The notes beneath the pieces are model-generated. The model was not told the origin of the DNA, made no database searches, and saw nothing but the letters and a program-made list of their open reading frames with translations. A DNA stretch of 64,000 bases from Actinostola sp. cb2023 (taxonomy: Eukaryota > Cnidaria > Anthozoa > Actiniaria > Actinostolidae). Position 1 is the stretch's first letter. Each line of letters starts with the position of its first letter. The stretch spans positions 1-64,000 of the forward strand of contig JAUJYZ010000781.1 of assembly GCA_033675265.1 (NCBI GenBank), in the 5' to 3' direction. A program made the translations under genes and the position numbers. Shown one piece after another: positions 14,049 to 27,800 of this stretch.

Positions 14049-17000
14049 GTTCTTGTTTAACGCATTAAACTGACGTCTCAATTGGTGGGAATATTTTGGT
14101 GCCAATCTCTTGGAATTCGTGGGAATCTTTTGAAGTTGGTGCCAATCTCTTGGATTCGTGGGCATCTTTCGAAGTTCCATGTAGTGTAAATCTTTTGGAA
14201 TTAGTGGGAATATTTTGAAGTTCGTGTAAATCTCTTGGAATTCGTAGGAATCGTTTGGTGCAAATCTCTTGGAATTGGTGGGAATCTTTTCCAGTTGGTG
14301 CAAATTTACTGGATTTGAAGTTGGTGCAAATTTCTTGGATTTGAAGTTAGTACAAATCTCTTGGAATTGGTGGGAATCTTTTGAAGTCGGTGAAAATCTC
14401 TTGGAATTGGTAGGAATCTTTTGAAGTTAGTGCAAATTTCTTGAAATTGGTGGGAATCTTTTGAAGTTAGTCCAAATCTCTTGGAATTCGAACAAATATT
14501 TGGAAGTTGGTGGAAATCTCTTGGATTTCATGGAAATCTTTTGAAGTTGGTGCAAACCTCTTGGAATTGGTGGGAATCTTTTGAAGTCGGTGCAAACCTC
14601 TTGGAATTGGTGGGAATCGTTTTTGGTGAAAATTTATTGGAAATCGAAAGAATATTTGGAAGTTGGTGGAAATCTCTTGGAATTGTTGGGAATCTTTTGA
14701 AGTTGGTGCAAATCTCTTGGAATTCGTGGGAATATTTTAGTACAAATCTCTTGGAATTCGTGGGAATCTTTTCAAGTTAGTGCCAATCTCTTGGAATTGG
14801 TGGGACTATTTTGGTGCCAATATCTTGGAATTCGTAGGAATCTTTTGAAGTTGGTACCAATCTCTTGGATTCGTGGGAATCTTTTGAAGTTAGTGCAAAT
14901 CTCTTGGAATTCGTGGGAATCTTTTGAAGTTAGTGCAAATCTCTTGGAATTGGTGGGAATATTTGGGTGCCAATCTCTTGGAATTCGTGGGAATCTTTTG
15001 AAGTTGGTGCCAATCTCTTGGATTGGTGGGAATCTTTCGAAGTTCCATGTAGTGTAAATCTTTTGGAATTAGTGGGAATATTTTGAAGTTGGTGTAAATC
15101 TCTTGGAATTCGTAGGAATCGTTTGGTGCAAATCTCTGGGAATTGGTGGGAATCTTTTCCAGTTGGTGCAAATTTACTGGATTTGAAGTTGGTGCAAATT
15201 TCTTGGATTTGAAGTTAGTGCAAATCTCTTGGAATTGGTGGGAATCTTTTGAAGTCGGTGAAAATCTCTTGGAATTGGTAGGAATCTTTTGAAGTTAGTG
15301 CAAATTTCTTGAAATTGGTGGGAATCTTTTGAAGTTAGTCCAAATCTCTTGGAATTCGAACAAATATTTGGAAGTTGGTGGAAATCTCTTGGATTTCATG
15401 GAAATCTTTTGAAGTTGGTGCAAACCTCTTGGAATTGGTGGGAATCTTTTGAAGTCGGTGCAAACCTCTTGGAATTGGTGGGAATCATTTTTGGTGAAAA
15501 TTTATTGGAAATCGAAGGAATATTTGGAAGTTGGTGGAAATCTCTTGGAATTGTTGGGAATCTTTTGAAGTTGGTGCAAATCTCTTGGAATTCGTGGGAA
15601 TATTTTAGTACAAAAATCTTGGAATTCGTGGGAATCTTTTCAAGTTAGTGCCAATCTCTTGGAATTGGTGGGACTATTTTGGTGCCAATATCTTGGAATT
15701 CGTAGGAATCTTTTGAAGTTGGTACCAATCTCTTGGATTCGTGGGAATCTTTTGAAGTTAGTGCAAATCTCTTGGAATTCGTGGGAATCTTTTGAAGTTA
15801 GTGCAAATCTCTTGGAATTGGTGGGAATATTTGGGTGCCAATCTCTTGGAATTCGTGGGAATCTTTTGAAGTTGGTGCCAATCTCTTGGATTGGTGGGAA
15901 TCTTTCGAAGTTCCATGTAGTGTAAATCTTTTGGAATTAGTGGGAATATTTTGAAGTTGGTGTAAATCTCTTGGAATTCGTAGGAATCGTTTGGTGCAAA
16001 TCTCTGGGAATTGGTGGGAATCTTTTCCAGTTGGTGCAAATTTACTGGATTTGAAGTTGGTGCAAATTTCTTGGATTTGAAGTTAGTGCAAATCTCTTGG
16101 AATTGGTGGGAATCTTTTGAAGTCGGTGAAAATCTCTTGGAATTGGTAGGAATCTTTTGAAGTTAGTGCAAATTTCTTGAAATTGGTGGGAATCTTTTGA
16201 AGTTAGTCCAAATCTCTTGGAATTCGAACAAATATTTGGAAGTTGGTGGAAATCTCTTGGATTTCGTGGAAATCTTTGGAAGTTCATGCCAATCTCTTGG
16301 AATTCGTGGAAATCTTTTGAAGTTGGTGCAAACCTCTTGGAATTGGTGGGAATCTTTTGAAGTCGGTGCAAACCTCTTGGAATTGGTGGGAATCATTTTT
16401 GGTGAAAATTTATTGGAAATCGAAGGAATATTTGGAAGTTGGTGGAAATCTCTTGGAATTGTTGGGAATCTTTTGAAGTTGGTGCAACTCTCTTGGAATT
16501 CGTGGGAATCTTTTGAAGTTGGTGCAAATCTCCTGGAATTCGTGGGAATCTTTTGAAGTTGGTGCAAATCTCTTGGAATTCGTGGGAATATTTTAGTACA
16601 AATCTCTTGGAATTCGTGGGAATCTTTTCAAGTTAGTGCCAATCTCTTGGAATTGGTGGGACTATTTTGGTGCCAATATCTTGGAATTCGTAGGAATCTT
16701 TTGAAGTTGGTACCAATCTCTTGGATTCGTGGGAATCTTTTGAAGTTAGTGCAAATCTCTTGGAATTCGTGGGAATCTTTTGAAGTTAGTGCAAATCTCT
16801 TGGAATTGGTGGGAATATTTGGGTGCCAATCTCTTGGAATTCGTGGGAATCTTTTGAAGTTGGTGCCAATCTCTTGGATTGGTGGGAATCTTTCGAAGTT
16901 CCATGTAGTGTAAATCTTTTGGAATTAGTGGGAATATTTTGAAGTTGGTGTAAATCTCTTGGAATTCGTAGGAATCGTTTGGTGCAAATCTCTGGGAATT

Positions 17001-17324
17001 GGTGGGAATCTTTTCCAGTTGGTGCAAATTTACTGGATTTGAAGTTGGTGCAAATTTCTTGGATTTGAAGTTAGTGCAAATCTCTTGGAATTGGTGGGAA
17101 TCTTTTGAAGTCGGTGAAAATCTCTTGGAATTCGTGGGAATCTTTTGAAGTTGGTGCCAATCTCTTGGAATTGGTGGGACTATTTTGGTGCCAATATCTT
17201 GGAATTCGTAGGAATCTTTTGAAGTTGGTACCAATCTCTTGGATTCGTGGGAATCTTTTGAAGTTAGTGCAAATCACTTGGAATTCGTGGGAATCTTTTG
17301 AAGTTAGTGCAAATCTCTTGGAAT

Positions 17325-17360
<36 letters not shown>

Positions 17361-18780
17361 GTTCTTGTTTAACGCATTAAACTGACGTCTCAATTGGTGG
17401 GAATATTTTGGTGCCAATCTCTTGGAATTCGTGGGAATCTTTTGAAGTTGGTGCCAATCTCTTGGATTCGTGGGAATCTTTCGAAGTTCCATGTAGTGTA
17501 AATCTTTTGGAATTAGTGGGAATATTTTGAAGTTCGTGTAAATCTCTTGGAATTCGTAGGAATCGTTTGGTGCAAATCTCTTGGAATTGGTGGGAATCTT
17601 TTCCAGTTGGTGCAAATTTACTGGATTTGAAGTTGGTGCAAATTTCTTGGATTTGAAGTTAGTACAAATCTCTTGGAATTGGTGGGAATCTTTTGAAGTC
17701 GGTGAAAATCTCTTGGAATTGGTAGGAATCTTTTGAAGTTAGTGCAAATTTCTTGAAATTGGTGGGAATCTTTTGAAGTTAGTCCAAATCTCTTGGAATT
17801 CGAACAAATATTTGGAAGTTGGTGGAAATCTCTTGGATTTCATGGAAATCTTTTGAAGTTGGTGCAAACCTCTTGGAATTGGTGGGAATCTTTTGAAGTC
17901 GGTGCAAACCTCTTGGAATTGGTGGGAATCATTTTTGGTGAAAATTTATTGGAAATCGAAAGAATATTTGGAAGTTGGTGGAAATCTCTTGGAATTGTTG
18001 GGAATCTTTTGAAGTTGGTGCAAATCTCTTGGAATTCGTGGGAATATTTTAGTACAAATCTCTTGGAATTCGTGGGAATCTTTTCAAGTTAGTGCCAATC
18101 TCTTGGAATTGGTGGGACTATTTTGGTGCCAATATCTTGGAATTCGTAGGAATCTTTTGAAGTTGGTACCAATCTCTTGGATTCGTGGGAATCTTTTGAA
18201 GTTAGTGCAAATCTCTTGGAATTCGTGGGAATCTTTTGAAGTTAGTGCAAATCTCTTGGAATTGGTGGGAATATTTGGGTGCCAATCTCTTGGAATTCGT
18301 GGGAATCTTTTGAAGTTGGTGCCAATCTCTTGGATTGGTGGGAATCTTTCGAAGTTCCATGTAGTGTAAATCTTTTGGAATTAGTGGGAATATTTTGAAG
18401 TTGGTGTAAATCTCTTGGAATTCGTAGGAATCGTTTGGTGCAAATCTCTGGGAATTGGTGGGAATCTTTTCCAGTTGGTGCAAATTTACTGGATTTGAAG
18501 TTGGTGCAAATTTCTTGGATTTGAAGTTAGTGCAAATCTCTTGGAATTGGTGGGAATCTTTTGAAGTCGGTGAAAATCTCTTGGAATTCGTGGGAATCTT
18601 TTGAAGTTGGTGCCAATCTCTTGGAATTGGTGGGACTATTTTGGTGCCAATATCTTGGAATTCGTAGGAATCTTTTGAAGTTGGTACCAATCTCTTGGAT
18701 TCGTGGGAATCTTTTGAAGTTAGTGCAAATCACTTGGAATTCGTGGGAATCTTTTGAAGTTAGTGCAAATCTCTTGGAAT

Positions 18781-18813
<33 letters not shown>

Positions 18814-21800
18814 GTTCTTGTTTAACGCATTAAACTGACGTCTCAATTGGTGGGAATATTTTGGTGCCAATCTCTTGGAATTCGTGGGAATCTTTTGAAG
18901 TTGGTGCCAATCTCTTGGATTCGTGGGAATCTTTCGAAGTTCCATGTAGTGTAAATCTTTTGGAATTAGTGGGAATATTTTGAAGTTCGTGTAAATCTCT
19001 TGGAATTCGTAGGAATCGTTTGGTGCAAATCTCTTGGAATTGGTGGGAATCTTTTCCAGTTGGTGCAAATTTACTGGATTTGAAGTTGGTGCAAATTTCT
19101 TGGATTTGAAGTTAGTACAAATCTCTTGGAATTGGTGGGAATCTTTTGAAGTCGGTGAAAATCTCTTGGAATTGGTAGGAATCTTTTGAAGTTAGTGCAA
19201 ATTTCTTGAAATTGGTGGGAATCTTTTGAAGTTAGTCCAAATCTCTTGGAATTCGAACAAATATTTGGAAGTTGGTGGAAATCTCTTGGATTTCATGGAA
19301 ATCTTTTGAAGTTGGTGCAAACCTCTTGGAATTGGTGGGAATCTTTTGAAGTCGGTGCAAACCTCTTGGAATTGGTGGGAATCATTTTTGGTGAAAATTT
19401 ATTGGAAATCGAAAGAATATTTGGAAGTTGGTGGAAATCTCTTGGAATTGTTGGGAATCTTTTGAAGTTGGTGCAAATCTCTTGGAATTCGTGGGAATAT
19501 TTTAGTACAAATCTCTTGGAATTCGTGGGAATCTTTTCAAGTTAGTGCCAATCTCTTGGAATTGGTGGGACTATTTTGGTGCCAATATCTTGGAATTCGT
19601 AGGAATCTTTTGAAGTTGGTACCAATCTCTTGGATTCGTGGGAATCTTTTGAAGTTAGTGCAAATCTCTTGGAATTCGTGGGAATCTTTTGAAGTTAGTG
19701 CAAATCTCTTGGAATTGGTGGGAATATTTGGGTGCCAATCTCTTGGAATTCGTGGGAATCTTTTGAAGTTGGTGCCAATCTCTTGGATTGGTGGGAATCT
19801 TTCGAAGTTCCATGTAGTGTAAATCTTTTGGAATTAGTGGGAATATTTTGAAGTTGGTGTAAATCTCTTGGAATTCGTAGGAATCGTTTGGTGCAAATCT
19901 CTGGGAATTGGTGGGAATCTTTTCCAGTTGGTGCAAATTTACTGGATTTGAAGTTGGTGCAAATTTCTTGGATTTGAAGTTAGTGCAAATCTCTTGGAAT
20001 TGGTGGGAATCTTTTGAAGTCGGTGAAAATCTCTTGGAATTGGTAGGAATCTTTTGAAGTTAGTGCAAATTTCTTGAAATTGGTGGGAATCTTTTGAAGT
20101 TAGTCCAAATCTCTTGGAATTCGAACAAATATTTGGAAGTTGGTGGAAATCTCTTGGATTTCGTGGAAATCTTTGGAAGTTCATGCCAATCTCTTGGAAT
20201 TCGTGGAAATCTTTTGAAGTTGGTGCAAACCTCTTGGAATTGGTGGGAATCTTTTGAAGTCGGTGCAAACCTCTTGGAATTGGTGGGAATCATTTTTGGT
20301 GAAAATTTATTGGAAATCGAAGGAATATTTGGAAGTTGGTGGAAATCTCTTGGAATTGTTGGGAATCTTTTGAAGTTGGTGCAACTCTCTTGGAATTCGT
20401 GGGAATCTTTTGAAGTTGGTGCAAATCTCCTGGAATTCGTGGGAATCTTTTGAAGTTGGTGCCAATCTCTTAGAATTTGAAGGAATTCTTTTGAAGTTGG
20501 TGCAACTTTCTTGGAATTCGTGGGAATCTTTTGAAGTTAGTGCGAATCCCTTGGAATTCGAAGGAATCTTTTGAAGTTGGTGCAACTCTCATGGAATTCG
20601 TGGGAAGGAATTCGTGGGAATCTTTTGAAGTTGGTGCAAATCTCCTGGAATTCGTGGGCATCTTTTGAAGTTGGTGCCAATCTCTTGGAATTCGAAGGAA
20701 TCTTTTGAAGTTAGTGCAAATCTCTTGGAATTCGAAGGAATATTTTGAAGTTGTTGCAAATCTCTTGGAAATCGTGGGAATCTTTTGAAGTTGGTGCAAA
20801 TCTCTTGGAATTGGTGGGAATATTTTAGTGCAAATCTCTTGGAATTCGTGGGAATCTTTTGAAGTTAGTGCAAATCTCTTGGAATTGGTGGGAATATTTT
20901 GGTGCCAATCTCTTGGAATTCGTAGGAAACTTTTGAAGTTGGTGCCAATCTCGTGGAATCGCGGGAATGTTTTGAAGTTAGTGCAAATCTCTTGGAATTC
21001 GTGGGAATATTTTAGTGCAAATCTCTTGGAATTCGTGGGAATCTTTTCAAGTTAGTGCCAATTTTCTGAATTTGAAGTTGGTGCAAATTTCTTGGATTTG
21101 AAGTTAGTGCAAATCTCTTGGAATTGGTGGGAATCTTTTGAAGTCGGTGAAAATCTCTTGGAATTGGTAGGAATCTTTTGAAGTTAGTCCAAATCTCTTG
21201 GAATTCGAACAAATATTTGGAAGTTGGTGGAAATCTCTTGGATTTCATGGAAATCTTTTGAAGTTGGTGCAAACCTCTTGGAATTGGTGGGAATCTTTTG
21301 AAGTCGGTGCAAACCTCTTGGAATTGGTGGGAATCATTTTTGGTGAAAATTTATTGGAAATCGAAAGAATATTTGGAAGTTGGTGGAAATCTCTTGGAAT
21401 TGTTGGGAATCTTTTGAAGTTGGTGCAAATCTCTTGGAATTCGTGGGAATATTTTAGTACAAATCTCTTGGAATTCGTGGGAATCTTTTCAAGTTAGTGC
21501 CAATCTCTTGGAATTGGTGGGACTATTTTGGTGCCAATATCTTGGAATTCGTAGGAATCTTTTGAAGTTGGTACCAATCTCTTGGATTCGTGGGAATCTT
21601 TTGAAGTTAGTGCAAATCTCTTGGAATTCGTGGGAATCTTTTGAAGTTAGTGCAAATCTCTTGGAATTGGTGGGAATATTTGGGTGCCAATCTCTTGGAA
21701 TTCGTGGGAATCTTTTGAAGTTGGTGCCAATCTCTTGGATTGGTGGGAATCTTTCGAAGTTCCATGTAGTGTAAATCTTTTGGAATTAGTGGGAATATTT

Positions 21801-24800
21801 TGAAGTTGGTGTAAATCTCTTGGAATTCGTAGGAATCGTTTGGTGCAAATCTCTGGGAATTGGTGGGAATCTTTTCCAGTTGGTGCAAATTTACTGGATT
21901 TGAAGTTGGTGCAAATTTCTTGGATTTGAAGTTAGTGCAAATCTCTTGGAATTGGTGGGAATCTTTTGAAGTCGGTGAAAATCTCTTGGAATTGGTAGGA
22001 ATCTTTTGAAGTTAGTGCAAATTTCTTGAAATTGGTGGGAATCTTTTGAAGTTAGTCCAAATCTCTTGGAATTCGAACAAATATTTGGAAGTTGGTGGAA
22101 ATCTCTTGGATTTCGTGGAAATCTTTGGAAGTTCATGCCAATCTCTTGGAATTCGTGGAAATCTTTTGAAGTTGGTGCAAACCTCTTGGAATTGGTGGGA
22201 ATCTTTTGAAGTCGGTGCAAACCTCTTGGAATTGGTGGGAATCATTTTTGGTGAAAATTTATTGGAAATCGAAGGAATATTTGGAAGTTGGTGGAAATCT
22301 CTTGGAATTGTTGGGAATCTTTTGAAGTTGGTGCAACTCTCTTGGAATTCGTGGGAATCTTTTGAAGTTGGTGCAAATCTCCTGGAATTCGTGGGAATCT
22401 TTTGAAGTTGGTGCCAATCTCTTAGAATTTGAAGGAATTCTTTTGAAGTTGGTGCAACTTTCTTGGAATTCGTGGGAATCTTTTGAAGTTAGTGCGAATC
22501 CCTTGGAATTCGAAGGAATCTTTTGAAGTTGGTGCAACTCTCATGGAATTCGTGGGAAGGAATTCGTGGGAATCTTTTGAAGTTGGTGCAAATCTCCTGG
22601 AATTCGTGGGCATCTTTTGAAGTTGGTGCCAATCTCTTGGAATTCGAAGGAATCTTTTGAAGTTAGTGCAAATCTCTTGGAATTCGAAGGAATATTTTGA
22701 AGTTGTTGCAAATCTCTTGGAAATCGTGGGAATCTTTTGAAGTTGGTGCAAATCTCTTGGAATTGGTGGGAATATTTTAGTGCAAATCTCTTGGAATTCG
22801 TGGGAATCTTTTGAAGTTAGTGCAAATCTCTTGGAATTGGTGGGAATATTTTGGTGCCAATCTCTTGGAATTCGTAGGAAACTTTTGAAGTTGGTGCCAA
22901 TCTCGTGGAATCGCGGGAATGTTTTGAAGTTAGTGCAAATCTCTTGGAATTCGTGGGAATATTTTAGTGCAAATCTCTTGGAATTCGTGGGAATCTTTTC
23001 AAGTTAGTGCCAATTTTCTGAATTTGAAGTTGGTGCAAATTTCTTGGATTTGAAGTTAGTGCAAATCTCTTGGAATTGGTGGGAATCTTTTGAAGTCGGT
23101 GAAAATCTCTTGGAATTGGTAGGAATCTTTTGAAGTTAGTCCAAATCTCTTGGAATTCGAACAAATATTTGGAAGTTGGTGGAAATCTCTTGGATTTCAT
23201 GGAAATCTTTGGAAGTTCATGCCAATCTCTTGGAATTCGTGGAAATCTTTTGAAGTTGGTGCAAACCTCTTGGAATTGGTGGGAATCTTTTGAAGTCGGT
23301 GCAAACCTCTTGGAATTGGTGGGAATCATTTTTGGTGAAAATTTATTAGAATTCGAAGGAATATTTGGAAGTTCGTGCAAATCTCTTGGAATTCGTGGGA
23401 ATATTTTAGTGCAAATCTCTTGGAATTCGTGGGAATCTTTTCAAGTTAGTGCCAATTTTCTGAATTTGAAGTTGGTGCAAATTTCTTGGATTTGAAGTTA
23501 GTGAATCTCTTGGAATTGGTGGGAATCTTTTGAAGTCGGTGAAAATCTCTTGGAATTGGTAGGAATCTTTTGAAGTTAGTCCAAATCTCTTGGAATTCGA
23601 ACAAATATTTGGAAGTTGGTGGAAATCTCTTGGATTTCATGGAAATCTTTGGAAGTTCATGCCAATCTCTTGGAATTCATGGAAATCTTTTGAAGTTGGT
23701 GCAAACCTCTTGGAATTGGTGGGAATCTTTTGAAGTCGGTGCAAACCTCTTGGAATTGGTGGGAATCATTTTTGGTGAAAATTTATTGGAATTCGAAGGA
23801 ATATTTGGAAGTTCGTGCAAATCTTTTGGAATTCGAAGGAATATTTGGAATTCCAATCTCTTGGAATTGGTGGGAATCTTTCGAAGTTGGTGCCAATTCT
23901 TGAAATTGGTGCAAATCTCTTGGAATTCGAAGGAATATTTGGAAGTTGGTGGAAATTTCTTGGATTTCGTGGGAATCTTTTGAAGTTGGCACAAATCTCT
24001 TGGAATTGGTGGGAATCTTTCGAAGTTGGTGCAAATTCTTGAAGTTGGTGCAAATCACACAACAACATTTCCACCAATTGAAAGACCAATTCGAACCTTT
24101 TTTACCAAATGCAAAATATTTCTTTCCATTCTAAATTATTCCAACCAAATGCAACATTCTCACCAGTTTGAAGACCATTTCCAAAAGACTTCAACTAAAT
24201 GCATAAGGTATTCATAAATACCTTATTTATGAATTGTATTAGTTTTGGAAAGGATCAAGTTTTCTAGTAATATACTTCAGTCTAATTATCTGTAAGGCAT
24301 GACAGTAAGTATCATAGTTCATGATTGTATTTTTAAGAATTCCAAAGTCAGGAAGGTCTCCATCAAGTTAATGTAATATTATAATAATATCAAGAGAAAA
24401 GTGCATGAAGGTCAGTTTAAAATTTCATGGCATAAACAAGACACCTTGAATAATGCATTCGCATCCAACACGGCATCTGTTTTTGCAGTATCATAATTTA
24501 ATGTTGGTAAACCAAGAAAATGTAACATATTATTACCATATAATCATACCTCACAGTCAAACACAGTATTGTCTTGAAGACACAGAATCTGAAGCGTATA
24601 TATAAAATAACAGTTTAGCAAAGAACAGTTTAGCAGAAAGAAAGGAAGCATGAAAGAAAGAATGAAAACAAGAATGAAAGAAAGAACGAGGACCAATGTC
24701 TAATAACGAGGTCACAAAATGAAAACGAGATATAGAAGGCTTGTCAAGTATGGGTCCCACTGGGCCCATTAGTAATTAATAACGATATAAATTAAGCGAG

Positions 24801-27800
24801 TTCAAGACAGTGAGGGGGGCGAAATAGATGTAAAGTAATAACGTTGCGAGTGATCAGAAAAGTACAGACAGAAGAAGAAGACGAGACAAGGACAGCAAAG
24901 GCACAGGACAGCAAAGGCAAAGGACAGCAAAGGCAAAGGACAGCAAAGGCAAAGGACAGAAAAGGCAAAGGACAGAAGAAGAAGACGAAGGATTGTTGTA
25001 ACGTATAAACGCTAGACTAGAACTGAGCAATTAAGGATATTAAATGTTTCGTCCCCAACTGTTTTGTGTGTTTTTCTCAACAAACTCGACACTCGACAAG
25101 CCAAGCAATGCCACCGCTTGACAAGGCTATTATATAATATGTGCCCAAAGTATATAATTTTTGTGTCCATATTACCTTAGGATACAATGTTCCCTCCATT
25201 GCATTCAGAACACTGAGATCTTTTAACCTGCACAACAAAAGTGAGATAAGAAAAGTAATCATTATTCAAGAGATATTAACACTAGTTATTTTAAAAACGC
25301 CTTAACGTTTTACTAATTCAATAATTATTCAACATCCAGTAATATAAACAAAAAAACAGAAAACAAGAATGAATGGTAGTGCTTACATTGTGTTGATTTT
25401 TGTTTCAGGTCCACTTACATTTACCCTGACATTTAGCCCTTTAATCAAAAAATGTTCATCACATTAGAATTATGTTTTTATTAAGGTAAAAGCTGCTAAA
25501 TCAATTCATTGACACTACGAGACCATAAAGATGCTATAAATAAGTGCTATAAATAAGTTGTCCATGAAAATTCTTATGAACGTTGGCCCTTCAAAGGAAA
25601 TAGGCCATAAAGGAGGGAAAACAGAATCTATGTGCACCATATCAGGGCCGTAGCCGCCAGTTTTTGAGTGGTCTGGTCAGTTTTTGAGTGGTCCGGTTTT
25701 CAAAGTTTGTTTTTCATAAAAAATATCCGAAAAATTAAAAATGTTAACAAATTGAAACTGTTTTATTCGAAAAGTGGTCTGTTTGAAACCGAACCAACCG
25801 TACTGGCGGCTACGGCCCTGCATATTCCACAATCGTACCTGAAACTCTAATTTCGCCTATTTTCTTTTCTTTTGCTATTAAGATGACAGAGACCTCCTCC
25901 ATTTCTGCTTCAATACACATATCAATCAGAGCATGTTTGACTGAAAGAAAACACAATGACAAAAGTAAAAGTCAAAACATTTCACCCACTGTCCATTAAT
26001 CTGTTCTCAAGCATTGCATAATTTAAAGCAAAGGACGTCAAAGGAAATTTCTGTTGTCTTTTAAATCAAGCGGTAAATTCCAATTATTTGGTGCAAATAG
26101 CGTACCTGGAGAAATAGGACGCACATCAAGTGGTTCATCCTCCACAATAGTTTCCAAATTAACAGCTTTTTTCTGAGCAACTGCAAGACTCCATTGAACT
26201 TGATCACTATGAAAAATAAGTACATTGTATTCTACAATAACTTAAATGAACTTTGAAAGATGCAAGGCTTTATGAGAAGTATGTGCATGTCCAATTTTAA
26301 CATTTTAAACGTTATAGCATTTCATTATTTTGCATTCCACATTTATACATGTATGTAGCAAGCATCACATGATACAGCCGGAAAATTACACATCAACAAC
26401 GTAGTACACAAATCCATAGGGACAATTAACGCTCTACCTTTGAAGTAGGCCAAACACGAATATTTCAAAACTTGCTAGGGCTTCTTTCTTGGCTGTCAAT
26501 TCAATTGAAGTGAATACCACTTTTATAAATTGTTCAGTGTTGTTGAACTTCTCATAAAAGTCGGGACCTTTTGGGTTTGCCTGTAAATTAAAAAAGGCAA
26601 GTCAATCACTCAACTAATCAATTACGGTAATTGAATATTACTTTATGAAGATGGTCAATTCATTTATCATCTCTCAAACATTTACAACAAGCCTGACTAT
26701 TATACCTTGACATAGTTGATAGAAATCCATTCATTCTTAGGCTTTGAACTCAACACACATAATGATGACCCATCCGCTCCTGAGCAAAACAAGACAATAA
26801 AGAAGAAAATAAAAATAGATTTATTTCAGTCAAAACTGCTGTATTTGGGTAGGGTTTCTAAAAATTGCAATTTATTTTTACAAGGCATACATATGAAATG
26901 TGATCGTAAAGAAAACTTTATAGATATTCTGTTTCATTTTCAAAAAGGTTGTCCAGATGAAAAGACTACAATACTACAATAAAGTTACGTGATTCATTAT
27001 GTATTCAATTTCCTCGCATGGAATTTCAATTTGAGATGCAAAAGTACACGGCATTGTGAGAACTGAATGTAATGCATCTTGTATCAACTCGTAGTTCTGC
27101 GTGCAGAAATTGGAAACATAATAAATCATGTGACTTTATTGTAGTGTTGTAGTCTTTTCATCTGGACAACCCTTTTGAGAATGACTGTAGATTCATACCG
27201 TGGTAGTGATTATCTAACAACTCTATAAAACCTAGAGTGGTTTTAACATTGATATTCCAGGTATTAACCATAACGATAGTACTGAGATTCTTGATTTCCA
27301 AGCTTATGTAGGGCTTTTCCAGTGTTGAATCAGCCTTGTCTACAGTTACAAGAAGCTACAAAAAGGATCATTAAATTGTTTTTGCTAGTTTAACATGAAC
27401 TGTGAAGGGTTTTTCAAGAAAAGGAATATCCCAACTGTTTCAATAAAATAGGATTGTGGAGGCACATTTGTGATATTAAGGTGATATATTAAGGTTAAAC
27501 AATATTGATGCACAGGTTGAATTAAAGTGAGGACACACAATACAGCATAGAGTACTAAAGTGTGATTAATTTTGATTTTATAAATTTTTGATTAGGAACG
27601 GAGCCGAAAATACAGTGATTTGTTAAGGCAAATTATATATTCAACTGGCCATATCTCGACCGCTATTTATCCGATTGTCATAAAAATTGGTGTGTGAACT
27701 TCTTTCATGATATTATATCTGAATTGGAAATCAAAAATTTATAAAAGCAAAAAATTTTATGACGTCATCACTTTAGTGCTCTATTGTAAAAAAAAGTAAT

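Larger units (their letters stand above)
11150..24056. repeat. ~13 kb intronic satellite, ~40 bp monomer with higher-order structure
   Basis: Tandem ~40 bp monomers (core AATCTCTTGGAATTCGTGGG then AATCTTTTGAAGTTGGTGC) with 34 bp and other variants. Identical multi-monomer blocks recur at 13338, 14791, 15659, 16647, 18103, 19556 and 21508. The spacings are 1453, 868, 988, 1456, 1453 and 1952 bp, so there are several higher-order repeat lengths. Open frames of 60-160 codons on both strands come from the stop-poor monomer and are not genes. Lies wholly inside the VPS13 intron 10674-24549. Confidence 0.95.

Noticed and set aside
11180..24217. Many 60-160 codon open frames on both strands (KLVQISWNSWESFEV-like and TNFKRFPRIPRDLH-like)
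   Set aside because: They follow the satellite monomer on both strands at once, the 40 bp period is not a multiple of three, and they lie in a spliced VPS13 intron.
24426..24473. Candidate extra VPS13 exon (DAVLDANALFK) between exons 40 and 41
   Set aside because: Exons 40 and 41 already join in phase 0 and align without a gap to VPS13A.
26716..26982. Plus-strand 88-codon frame
   Set aside because: Overlaps VPS13 exon 34 antisense and runs into a MITE; no domain.
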